Shown: positions 1 to 7,457 of the stretch, in pieces
Numbering within the stretch: the stretch's first letter is position 1
Layout: each line of letters begins with the position of its first letter
NCBI RefSeq assembly: GCF_024105655.1
Contig: NZ_JAAAMH010000004.1
Coordinates: forward strand, 217,522 to 281,521
Length of the DNA: 64,000 nucleotides
Direction of reading: 5' to 3'
Source: Aliihoeflea sp. 40Bstr573
GTDB lineage: Bacteria > Pseudomonadota > Alphaproteobacteria > Rhizobiales > Rhizobiaceae
Notes under the pieces: generated by a model
What the model saw: the letters and a program-made list of their open reading frames with translations, nothing else
Told to the model about the DNA's origin: nothing
Databases searched by the model: none
Made by a program: the position numbers and the translations under genes

Positions 1-29
1 CCGCAGGGACCGGAGTAGCCGGATGAGAC

Positions 30-1811
30 ATGGCGGCTGATACGGACCGACCCGTCAGGACGCTGCCGCGTGCAGCAAGGCCAAGCGTGGTGCGCTGGAC
101 GCGGTCCTGGCGCGCGATGCGGCGCCTGCTCGGCCAGTACATGTTCTCAAGCCTCACCAAGCGCATCCTGTTCCTCAATCTGGCTGCGCTGGGCGTGCTC
201 GTCGTCGGCATCCTCTACATGAACCAGTTCCGCGACGGGCTGATCGATGCGCGCGTGGAAAGCCTGATGACGCAAGGCGAGATCATCGCCGGCGCGATCG
301 CCGCCTCGGCGACGGTCGAGACCGATTCGATCACCATCGACCCGGAAAAGCTGCTCGAACTTCAGGCGGGCGAGAGTCTGCCGCCGGACCAGCGCGCGCT
401 CGACAGCCTCGAATTTCCGATCAACCCGGAAAAGGTGGCGCCGGTGCTGCGCCGCCTGATCTCGCCGACTCATACGCGCGCGCGCATCTTCGATCCGGAC
501 ATGAACCTGCTGCTGGATTCGCGTCACCTTTATTCGCGCGGCCAGATCCTGCGCTATGACCTGCCGCCGGTGGTGCCGGCGGAACCCAGCTTCTTCGACC
601 GGTTGCGGGTGATGTACACCGAATTCTTCCGCCGCACCGATCTGCCGATCTACCGGGAGCAGCCCGGCGGCACCGGTACGGCCTTTCCGGAAGTGGTAGC
701 TGCGGCGAACGGCACGCCCGGCTATCTCGTGCGCCTCTCCGAGAGGGGCGAACAGATCGTCTCGGTCGCGGTGCCGATACAGCGCTTTCGGGCGGTTCAC
801 GGTGTCCTGATGCTGTCGACGCAAGGCGGCGACATCGATCGCATCGTGGCGGCCGAGCGCCGCGCGATCCTGAGGCTTTTCGGCGTGGCCGCGCTCGTCA
901 CCGCGATCTTGTCGATGCTTCTCGCATCGACCATTGCAAACCCGCTGCGCCGGCTTTCCGCGGCGGCGGTGCGCGTGCGGCGCGGCGGCAAGAACCGCGA
1001 GGAAATCCCCGATTTCTCCGACCGCCAGGACGAGATCGGCAATCTCTCGGTCGCGCTGCGCGACATGACAAACGCGCTCTACGCGCGCATCGAGGCAATC
1101 GAGAGCTTCGCCGCCGATGTCAGCCACGAGCTGAAGAACCCGCTGACTTCGCTGCGCAGCGCCGTGGAAACCCTGCCGCTGGCCAAGAACGATCAGTCGC
1201 GTGCGCGCCTGATGGAAGTGATACAGCACGACGTGCGCCGGCTCGACAGGCTGATCACGGACATTTCCGACGCCTCGCGCCTCGACGCCGAGCTCGCGCG
1301 CGAGGATGCCGGCCGCGTCGACGTCGAGAAGCTGGTCGGCGACCTGACGCAGCTCATCTCGCAGCAGAGCCGCGCCCACGCCAAGGCGATCAGGCTGGAT
1401 TTCAAGGTCGAGAAGGCACCGCACCAGAGCCGCGGTTTCATCGTGCACGGTCACGATCTGCGGCTTGGACAGGTCGTGACCAATCTGGTGGAGAATGCGC
1501 GCTCCTTCGTACCGGAGGAGGGCGGCCGCGTGACGGTTACGCTGGCGCGCACGCAGCGCTGGGTGCTGATCACCGTCGAGGACAACGGACCGGGCATCCG
1601 CATCGAAAACATCGACCGCATTTTCGAGCGCTTCTATACCGACCGGCCATCCGGCGAGGCCTTTGGCCAGAATTCGGGCCTCGGCCTGTCGATCAGCCGC
1701 CAGATCGTGGAGGCGCATGGCGGCACCATCACGGCCGAGAACATTCCAGGCGGCAAGCCGGGCGACCTTCGCGGAGCCCGCTTCACCGTCAGGCTGCCCG
1801 CCGAAGACTGA
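30..1811 (+). CDS. chvG: Sensor histidine kinase ChvG (ExoS family)
   Basis: Inner-membrane sensor kinase of the ChvG-ChvI acid/envelope-stress system of rhizobia. The 593-residue protein has a first membrane segment near residues 46-66, a periplasmic sensing region, a second membrane segment near 281-301, a HAMP segment, a HisKA box SHELKNPLTS with phospho-acceptor His366, and a HATPase domain with N-box NLVENAR, DNGPGI and GLGLSISRQIVEAHGG. Length and layout fit the family. The partner chvI is expected just off the left edge. hprK starts 4 bp downstream, as in other rhizobia. The ATG at 30 gives a long cytoplasmic N-terminus (about 45 residues), so an internal start is possible. Confidence 0.93.
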   Translation: MAADTDRPVRTLPRAARPSVVRWTRSWRAMRRLLGQYMFSSLTKRILFLNLAALGVLVVGILYMNQFRDGLIDARVESLMTQGEIIAGAIAASATVETDSITIDPEKLLELQAGESLPPDQRALDSLEFPINPEKVAPVLRRLISPTHTRARIFDPDMNLLLDSRHLYSRGQILRYDLPPVVPAEPSFFDRLRVMYTEFFRRTDLPIYREQPGGTGTAFPEVVAAANGTPGYLVRLSERGEQIVSVAVPIQRFRAVHGVLMLSTQGGDIDRIVAAERRAILRLFGVAALVTAILSMLLASTIANPLRRLSAAAVRVRRGGKNREEIPDFSDRQDEIGNLSVALRDMTNALYARIEAIESFAADVSHELKNPLTSLRSAVETLPLAKNDQSRARLMEVIQHDVRRLDRLITDISDASRLDAELAREDAGRVDVEKLVGDLTQLISQQSRAHAKAIRLDFKVEKAPHQSRGFIVHGHDLRLGQVVTNLVENARSFVPEEGGRVTVTLARTQRWVLITVEDNGPGIRIENIDRIFERFYTDRPSGEAFGQNSGLGLSISRQIVEAHGGTITAENIPGGKPGDLRGARFTVRLPAED

Positions 1812-1815
1812 TCCG

Positions 1816-2244
1816 GTGGCCGAAAACATCCATGCCACGCTTGTAATCCTCGGCGACCGCGGTGTCCTGATCACCGGTCCCTCCGGAAGCGGCAAGTCGA
1901 GCCTGGCGCTTGACCTCATCGCCCATGCGCGTGGTTTCGCGCTGCTCGTGAGCGACGACCGGGTGTTGATCGAGCGTGGAGCCGACGGCCGGCTGATCGG
2001 TCGCGCACCTTCCGTCATCGCTGGCCAGATCGAGATGCGCGGGATCGGCATTGTCGCGCGTTCCTTCGAGCCGCGCGCCGTGGTCGACCTCGTCGTCGAC
2101 TTGGTCGATCCCGAGAGTGTGGAGCGCATGCCCGATGCAGCGTTCTGGAACGGAGTGCCGTTTCTGCGTCTCCCATGGCGCGCATGCACCCCGGCGCGTC
2201 AACATGTCGCCTTCGCGCTCATGCAGCCGAAATCGGGACTTTAG
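1816..2244 (+). CDS. hprK: HPr kinase/phosphorylase, short alphaproteobacterial form
   Basis: Phosphorylates HPr on its regulatory serine and so tunes the regulatory PTS. The reading frame from the GTG at 1816 (GTG GCC GAA AAC) gives 142 residues, matching the short alphaproteobacterial form that lacks the N-terminal domain of Gram-positive HprK. The Walker A loop GPSGSGKSS lies at residues 21-29, followed by the VSDD segment. The GTG start is preferred because it sits 4 bp after the chvG stop; in-frame starts further upstream would lie inside chvG. Its substrate HPr is encoded about 660 bp downstream. Confidence 0.9.
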   Translation: MAENIHATLVILGDRGVLITGPSGSGKSSLALDLIAHARGFALLVSDDRVLIERGADGRLIGRAPSVIAGQIEMRGIGIVARSFEPRAVVDLVVDLVDPESVERMPDAAFWNGVPFLRLPWRACTPARQHVAFALMQPKSGL

Positions 2245-2297
2245 GCCACACTCAAGTCTCAAATCATGCGAAAGCAGGCCGACTGCGGCGGATTCGA

Positions 2298-2326
2298 CCT
2301 TGTCAACCGGCGTAGTCGTGACAAGG
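2298..2326. repeat. 8-13-8 inverted repeat in the hprK/EIIA gap
   Basis: CCTTGTCA and its exact reverse complement TGACAAGG flank a 13-bp spacer in the 264-bp gap between hprK and the EIIA gene. It could form an RNA hairpin or be a dimeric operator. No T-tract follows, so a simple intrinsic terminator is unlikely. Nothing else in the gap was recognised apart from the ribosome binding site of the next gene (AAGGGGAAA, about 2491-2499). Confidence 0.4.
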
Positions 2327-2508
2327 ATACCGGCCCTGTCGCAGGGAACAGACCGGCGCCAAACTGAGAAGAGATCAGATCCGGTCTGCCGGCACGGCAT
2401 TCGGCACGACACAAAGCTTACGGAGCACCAATTGACCGAGACACGCACCGCGCTGTGGGGCCGGCGGAAACGTGCAGACAGAACGACCGGCAAGGGGAAA
2501 CGCCCGGC

Positions 2509-2910
2509 ATGATCGGCATCGTGCTCGTCACGCATGGGCGGCTGGCCGATGAATTCCGATCGGCGGTCCAGCACGTCGTCGGCCATCAGGACCAGCTCGA
2601 GACGGTTTCGATCGAAGCCGAGGACGACATGGAGCAGCGTCGGCTCGATATCGTCGAGGCCATTCGCCGGGCCGACAGCGGAACAGGCGTCGTGGTCCTC
2701 ACGGACATGTTCGGCGGCACACCGTCGAACCTCGCCATATCGGTCATGGAGCCGGGCAAGGTCGAGGTCATTGCCGGCGTCAACCTGCCGATGCTGATCA
2801 AGCTCACCAGCGTGCGCAAGGGCGACGACATGCTGAAGGCCTTGGAAGAGGCACAAAATGCCGGCCGCAAATACATCAATGTCGCAAGCCAGGTTCTGAA
2901 CGCCAAATGA
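2509..2910 (+). CDS. PTS system EIIA component, mannose (Man) family
   Basis: Cytoplasmic phospho-carrier of the incomplete regulatory PTS. The 133-residue protein begins MIGIVLVTHG, with the phospho-accepting His9 of the EIIA-Man fold, and continues with the TDMFGGTPSN motif. No EIIB/C/D permease genes are near, so it probably regulates rather than transports. In rhizobia this protein (often called ManX) works with HPr and EI-Ntr; that part is family knowledge. The ATG at 2509 is preferred over one 54 bp upstream because an AAGGGGAAA ribosome site sits just before it. The last 4 bases overlap ptsH (ATGA). Confidence 0.9.
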   Translation: MIGIVLVTHGRLADEFRSAVQHVVGHQDQLETVSIEAEDDMEQRRLDIVEAIRRADSGTGVVVLTDMFGGTPSNLAISVMEPGKVEVIAGVNLPMLIKLTSVRKGDDMLKALEEAQNAGRKYINVASQVLNAK

Positions 2911-3200
2911 GCGAGACGACCGACCGCCCATCCATCGTCCGAGACCTGCCGATCGTCAACCAGCGCGGCCTGCATGCCCGTGCGTCGGCGAAGTTCGTCC
3001 AGACCGCAGGCGCCTTCGACGCGACCATCCACGTCGAGAAGGATGGCACGACGGTCGGCGGCACCTCCATCATGGGACTGATGATGCTGGCCGCCAGTCC
3101 CGGCTGCTGCATCCGCGTCTCCGCCTCGGGTCCGGAGGCCGAAGAGGCGATGCGGGCGATCGAAACGCTGGTCGCAGACCGCTTTGGCGAGGAAGTCTGA
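2907..3200 (+). CDS. ptsH: Phosphocarrier protein HPr
   Basis: Small PTS phospho-carrier, 97 residues. The active-site segment NQRGLHARASAKF has His23 as the EI-dependent phosphorylation site, and GGTSIMGLMML holds Ser54, the equivalent of the HprK-regulated Ser46. Both sites and an HprK gene are present, so a Ser-P/His-P regulatory cycle is plausible. The start overlaps the EIIA stop by 4 bp, implying coupled translation. The first nine or so residues (MSETTDRPS) are an N-terminal extension compared with shorter HPr proteins. Confidence 0.95.
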   Translation: MSETTDRPSIVRDLPIVNQRGLHARASAKFVQTAGAFDATIHVEKDGTTVGGTSIMGLMMLAASPGCCIRVSASGPEAEEAMRAIETLVADRFGEEV

Positions 3201-3226
3201 ACCTCGGCGTCAGTCGCCTCTTCATG

Positions 3227-3246
3227 ACATAACGATGTCTTTATGT
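3227..3246. promoter_or_regulatory. Palindromic operator candidate upstream of ahcY
   Basis: The 20-bp element ACATAACGATGTCTTTATGT is an imperfect palindrome: 8 of 10 positions match between half-sites, and the outer ACATAA/TTATGT arms are perfect. It lies about 100 bp before ahcY and just upstream of a promoter-like pair. From memory it resembles the ACATAAAGATATCTTTATGT-type motif proposed for ArsR-family SAM/SAH-responsive repressors of methionine-cycle genes in Alphaproteobacteria. That assignment is inference. Confidence 0.5.
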
Positions 3247-3250
3247 GCCA

Positions 3251-3279
3251 TTGCCGATCGGCTGTCGGTCTGCTAGTTA
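3251..3279 (+). promoter_or_regulatory. Possible sigma70-type promoter of ahcY
   Basis: TTGCCG (3251-3256) and TAGTTA (3274-3279) are spaced by 17 bp, directly downstream of the palindrome at 3227-3246 and about 65 bp before the ahcY start. An operator just upstream of the -35 box suits regulation, but the boxes are only moderate matches. Confidence 0.35.
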
Positions 3280-3344
3280 CCGCGCCATGAAAGGCCGTGC
3301 GCGGCCGATGACCCTTCACCGATATGTCAGACAGGGAGCCGTTC

Positions 3345-4742
3345 ATGGCCGCCAATGATTATGTAGTCGCCGATATTTCGCTGGCCGATTGGGGCCGCAA
3401 GGAAATCGAGATCGCCGAGACAGAAATGCCGGGCCTGATGGCCTGCCGCGAAGAATTCGGTACCGACCAGCCGCTGAAAGGCGCACGCATCACCGGCTCG
3501 CTGCACATGACCATCCAGACGGCGGTGCTGATCGACACGCTGAAGGCGCTTGGCGCCGACGTCCGCTGGGCTTCGTGCAACATCTTCTCGACGCAGGACC
3601 ACGCCGCTGCCGCCATCGCTGCGGGTGGCACGCCAGTCTTTGCGATCAAGGGCGAGACGCTCGAGGACTACTGGACCTACACCGACCGGATCTTCCAATG
3701 GCCGGACGGCCAGCCCTCAAACATGATCCTCGACGATGGCGGCGACGCGACCATGTACATCCTGCTCGGCGCGCGTGCCGAGGCGGGCGAGGACGTGCTT
3801 TCGAAGCCGGGCTCCGAGGAAGAAGAGATCCTTTTCGCTCAGATCAAAAAGCGCCTCGCCGAGACGCCGGGCTTCTTTGCCCGCCAGCGCGACGCGATCA
3901 AGGGCGTAACGGAAGAGACGACGACTGGCGTCAACCGGCTCTACCAGCTCCAGAAGGCCGGCCTCCTGCCGTTTCCGGCCATCAACGTCAATGACAGCGT
4001 CACCAAGTCGAAATTCGACAACAAGTATGGCTGCAAGGAATCGCTGGTCGACGGGATCCGGCGCGGTACCGATGTGATGATGGCGGGCAAGGTCGCCGTC
4101 GTTTGCGGATATGGCGACGTCGGCAAGGGCTCGGCCGCTTCGCTGAAGGGCGCCGGCGCACGCGTCAAGGTCACCGAGGTCGATCCGATCTGCGCGCTTC
4201 AGGCGGCGATGGACGGATTCGAGGTCGTGACGCTGGAAGATGCCGCGCCGACCGCCGACATCGTCATCACGACGACCGGCAACAAGGACGTCGTCACCCT
4301 CGAACACATGCGCCTTTTGAAGGACATGGCGATTGTCGGAAACATCGGTCATTTCGACAACGAGATTCAGGTCGCCGCGCTGCGCAACCTGAAATGGACG
4401 AACGTCAAGCCGCAGGTCGACATGATCACCTTCCCCGACGGGAAGCGCATGATCCTGCTGTCCGAGGGGCGTCTGCTCAACCTCGGCAACGCGACCGGCC
4501 ATCCGAGCTTCGTGATGTCTGCATCGTTCACCAACCAGGTGCTGGCGCAGATCGAGTTGTGGTCGAAGGGCGAGCGCTACCAAAACGAGGTTTATGTGCT
4601 GCCCAAGCACCTCGACGAAAAGGTTGCGCGGCTTCACCTCGACAAGCTCGGCGCGCGGCTTTCCACCTTGTCGGACGAGCAGGCCGCCTATATCGGCGTG
4701 ACCCCGACCGGTCCGTTCAAGCCGGAGCACTACCGCTACTGA
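3345..4742 (+). CDS. ahcY: S-adenosylhomocysteine hydrolase
   Basis: Cytosolic NAD-dependent enzyme of the activated-methyl cycle; it hydrolyses S-adenosylhomocysteine to adenosine and homocysteine. The protein begins [20 protein letters not shown] and is 465 residues, the usual bacterial length with the alphaproteobacterial insertion. Visible motifs are [28 protein letters not shown], the NAD loop [10 protein letters not shown] near residue 255, and the C-terminus PFKPEHYRY. The ATG at 3345 is chosen because AGGGAG lies 6 bp upstream; an in-frame ATG at 3324 lacks such a site. A strong terminator follows, so it is probably its own transcript, with the upstream palindrome as candidate operator. 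Confidence 0.96.
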   Translation: MAANDYVVADISLADWGRKEIEIAETEMPGLMACREEFGTDQPLKGARITGSLHMTIQTAVLIDTLKALGADVRWASCNIFSTQDHAAAAIAAGGTPVFAIKGETLEDYWTYTDRIFQWPDGQPSNMILDDGGDATMYILLGARAEAGEDVLSKPGSEEEEILFAQIKKRLAETPGFFARQRDAIKGVTEETTTGVNRLYQLQKAGLLPFPAINVNDSVTKSKFDNKYGCKESLVDGIRRGTDVMMAGKVAVVCGYGDVGKGSAASLKGAGARVKVTEVDPICALQAAMDGFEVVTLEDAAPTADIVITTTGNKDVVTLEHMRLLKDMAIVGNIGHFDNEIQVAALRNLKWTNVKPQVDMITFPDGKRMILLSEGRLLNLGNATGHPSFVMSASFTNQVLAQIELWSKGERYQNEVYVLPKHLDEKVARLHLDKLGARLSTLSDEQAAYIGVTPTGPFKPEHYRY

Positions 4743-4780
4743 CGTCCGCGACGCGACGCGCGCGCAACACCTGGGAATTT

Positions 4781-4813
4781 CTTCGGCGGCTTCATTGCCG
4801 CCGAAGTTGTTTC
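4781..4813 (+). terminator. Intrinsic terminator after ahcY
   Basis: A perfect 10-bp stem CTTCGGCGGC/GCCGCCGAAG with a 6-base loop TTCATT is followed by TTGTTTC, 38 bp after the ahcY stop. It separates ahcY from the divL group. Confidence 0.8.
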
Positions 4814-4860
4814 AAGGTGCCGCAAGCTTCACGCAGTCCGGACGAGGCGATACATTGGCT

Positions 4861-4887
4861 TGATTCGTGGGGCCATGATTCGTGGGG
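4861..4887. repeat. Short tandem repeat upstream of divL
   Basis: TGATTCGTGGGG occurs twice with a 15-bp period (4861-4872 and 4876-4887). It lies between the ahcY terminator and the likely divL start, so it may be in the divL promoter or leader region. It could be chance or replication slippage. Confidence 0.35.
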
Positions 4888-4955
4888 GCGATCCGGGAGC
4901 TCGGGAGCACTTGGACAGCAGACAGGTCCCATTTGAGCGGCTGAGAGGTGGGACG

Positions 4956-7451
4956 TTGGCACGAGGCGAAGCGGCAGCATTGCGGACGGATGCGCGCCGG
5001 CGAGCGGGAAGGCTCGGCCTGCGCGCCGCAGCCGCCGTGCTGGGCGCGACGACGGCACTCGCCCCCCGCGCCGCCTTCGCACAGGCCGGCGACGGTCTGG
5101 AGGTCAGCAGCGTGGCGCAGTTCGCCCTTCTCGCGGGCGTCGTTTCCGCTGCCTTCATATCCGCCTTCCTCCTTATCCGCGAGCGCGGCCGCATCGACCG
5201 CGAGAACCAGCAGCTCAAGGCGCGGCTCAGCGATCTCGGCACGTCGCTTCAGCGCGCTGAGGCGCTCCTCAATCTGCGCGACCAGCGCGTCGTCGTCTGG
5301 AGCGACCGCAACGCGCGGCCTGAACTGATCGGCGCGCTTCCCGCCGATGCCGGTGCGCCCGAGGAGCGCGCGACCTTTCTCGCCTTCGGCCGCTGGCTGA
5401 CCCCACAATCGGCCTCGGCCCTGGAGCGCGCGCTCGCCCAGCTTCGAGAGAAGGGGGTGGGTTTCGAACTCGTCATCGAGACGATTTCCGGAACCGTGAT
5501 GGAGGCGCAGGGTCGCTCCAGCCTGTCGCATTGCGTGGTGCGATTCACCGCCCTGTCGCGCCGCCAGCAGGAATTGGCCGAGCTGAAGCTCGATCACCAG
5601 CGCGTGTTGCGCGACCACGAAACGATCTTGGCGCTGATCGATGCGCTGCCGGCACCGTTCTGGCTGCGCGACGGACGCGGCAAGCTTGAATGGGTCAACA
5701 AGGCCTACGCGCGGCTGGTCGAGGCCACCTCGCCCGAGGCGGTTCTGCGCGAAGAACGTGAGCTTCTGTCGGAAAATGCCCGGGAAGCCGTGGCGCGGCA
5801 TCATCTGGCCCGGCCGATCTTCGAGCAGACACTGTCAGTCGTCGTCGGCGGCGAACGGCACATGTATGCGGTGACGAATTTTTCCGCGCCGGACGCGTCT
5901 GCCGGCCTGGCGCTCGACAAGACGGAAGTCGAGGCGATCCGCGAGGAATATCAGCGCACCATCATCAGCCACGCCGACACGCTCGACCAGCTCCAGACGG
6001 CGGTTGCGATATTCGATGCCGACCAGAAGCTGCTCTTCTTCAATCAGGCCTTCCAGAAATTGTGGGCACTCGACCCGGCCTTTCTCGAAAGCGCGCCCGA
6101 TCAGACGCTGTTGCTCGACAGGCTGCGCAGCGACGGCAAGCTGGCCGAACAGCCCGAATGGCGCCGCTGGAAGGAGACGATCCTTGCCGCTTACCGCGCC
6201 ATCGATCCGCAGGAGCACGTCTGGCATCTGCCCGACGGGCGCACGCTGCGCGTCGTCGGCAATCCGCAGCCCAAGGGCGGCGTGACATGGGTATTCGAGA
6301 ACCTGACCGAACAGCTCAATCTGGAAAGCCGCTACCATTCGGCGGTGCGCGTGCAGGGCGAGACGCTCGACAATCTGGCCGAGGGCGTCGCGGTGTTCGG
6401 CCCGGACGGCAAGGTGCGCCTTGCCAATCCCGCCTTCTCTCATCTGTGGAACCTTGCCGAAGGGCTCGTGAAGACCGGCACCCACATCGCCGTGATCCGC
6501 GCCGCATGCGAGGGACACGCCATCGACAGCCCGTGGGGCGAACTCGTCTCGGTGGTGACCGGGTTCGACGAGGAACGCCGCGACCGGCACGGACAGGCCG
6601 AAATGCGCGATGGCGCGGTGTTGCGCTATGCCGTCATCCACTTGCCGAATGGCCAGGTGATGACGACGTTCGTCGACGTGACCGACAGCGTCAATGTCGA
6701 GCGTGCGCTGAAGGATCGAAACGAGGCGCTGGAGCGCGCCGACCGGCTGAAGAACGACTTCGTCCAGCACGTGTCCTATGAACTGCGCTCGCCGCTGACC
6801 AACATCATCGGCTTCACCGAGCTTTTGTCGCTCGGTGGGACCGGTCCGCTCAATGAACGCCAGCGCGAATATGTCGGCCATATCGGCTCGTCCTCGGCGG
6901 TGCTGCTGACCATCGTCAACGACATTCTCGATCTGGCGACGGTGGACGCGGGCATCATGGAACTCGATATCGGCGAGATCGTCATTGATGAAGCGGTCCG
7001 TTCGGCATCCGACCTCGTTGTCGAACGGCTGCGCGAACATAACATCAAGCTCGCGGTCGATCTCTCGCAAGCGCCTGCCACGATCCACGCCGACGGGCAT
7101 CGACTGCGCCAGATTCTCTATAATCTCCTCAACAACGCGGCGAACTATGCCCCGGAAGGATCGACCGTGAGGCTGGACGTGACGACGCTTCGAGGCGAAA
7201 TGGTCGAATTCCGCGTCAGCGACGACGGGCCCGGCATGTCCGACGAGGTCCTGGAAACGATCTTCCAGCGTTTCGAGTCGCACGCGAATGGCGGTCGCAA
7301 ACGCGGCGCGGGGCTCGGCCTTTCCATCGTCAAGAGTTTCGTCGAGCTGCACTCGGGGAAGGTGGAGATCAGGACCGGCCGCGATCAGGGCACGACGGTG
7401 ATCTGCCGCCTTCCGGCTGTCGCCACGCAGAACCGCGCGGCGGCGGAGTAG
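4956..7451 (+). CDS. divL: DivL-type PAS sensor kinase/pseudokinase (Tyr at phospho-acceptor position)
   Basis: Large PAS-containing histidine-kinase homologue. It has an N-terminal signal/anchor-like stretch, a membrane segment (FALLAGVVSAAFISAFLLI), a coiled-coil segment, several PAS-like domains, a HisKA-like region and a HATPase (NLLNNAANYAPEG, DDGPGM, GLGLSIVKSF). The H-box reads HVSYELRSPLTNI, so the phospho-acceptor His is replaced by Tyr608. This is the hallmark of DivL, which in Caulobacter controls CckA and hence CtrA. The TTG start at 4956 is inferred from GAGAGG 7 bp upstream; an ATG at 4860 would add 32 poorly conserved-looking residues. The next gene starts 6 bp after the stop, so they are probably co-transcribed. 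Confidence 0.85.
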   Translation: MARGEAAALRTDARRRAGRLGLRAAAAVLGATTALAPRAAFAQAGDGLEVSSVAQFALLAGVVSAAFISAFLLIRERGRIDRENQQLKARLSDLGTSLQRAEALLNLRDQRVVVWSDRNARPELIGALPADAGAPEERATFLAFGRWLTPQSASALERALAQLREKGVGFELVIETISGTVMEAQGRSSLSHCVVRFTALSRRQQELAELKLDHQRVLRDHETILALIDALPAPFWLRDGRGKLEWVNKAYARLVEATSPEAVLREERELLSENAREAVARHHLARPIFEQTLSVVVGGERHMYAVTNFSAPDASAGLALDKTEVEAIREEYQRTIISHADTLDQLQTAVAIFDADQKLLFFNQAFQKLWALDPAFLESAPDQTLLLDRLRSDGKLAEQPEWRRWKETILAAYRAIDPQEHVWHLPDGRTLRVVGNPQPKGGVTWVFENLTEQLNLESRYHSAVRVQGETLDNLAEGVAVFGPDGKVRLANPAFSHLWNLAEGLVKTGTHIAVIRAACEGHAIDSPWGELVSVVTGFDEERRDRHGQAEMRDGAVLRYAVIHLPNGQVMTTFVDVTDSVNVERALKDRNEALERADRLKNDFVQHVSYELRSPLTNIIGFTELLSLGGTGPLNERQREYVGHIGSSSAVLLTIVNDILDLATVDAGIMELDIGEIVIDEAVRSASDLVVERLREHNIKLAVDLSQAPATIHADGHRLRQILYNLLNNAANYAPEGSTVRLDVTTLRGEMVEFRVSDDGPGMSDEVLETIFQRFESHANGGRKRGAGLGLSIVKSFVELHSGKVEIRTGRDQGTTVICRLPAVATQNRAAAE

Positions 7452-7457
7452 GGCCGT

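Noticed and set aside
1..18. Possible 3' end of chvI (frame ending in TAG at 16-18)
   Set aside because: Only five codons are visible and another frame also stops nearby, so it cannot be assigned.
3201..3344. SAH or SAM riboswitch upstream of ahcY
   Set aside because: No convincing conserved stem set; the clear feature is a DNA-type palindrome.
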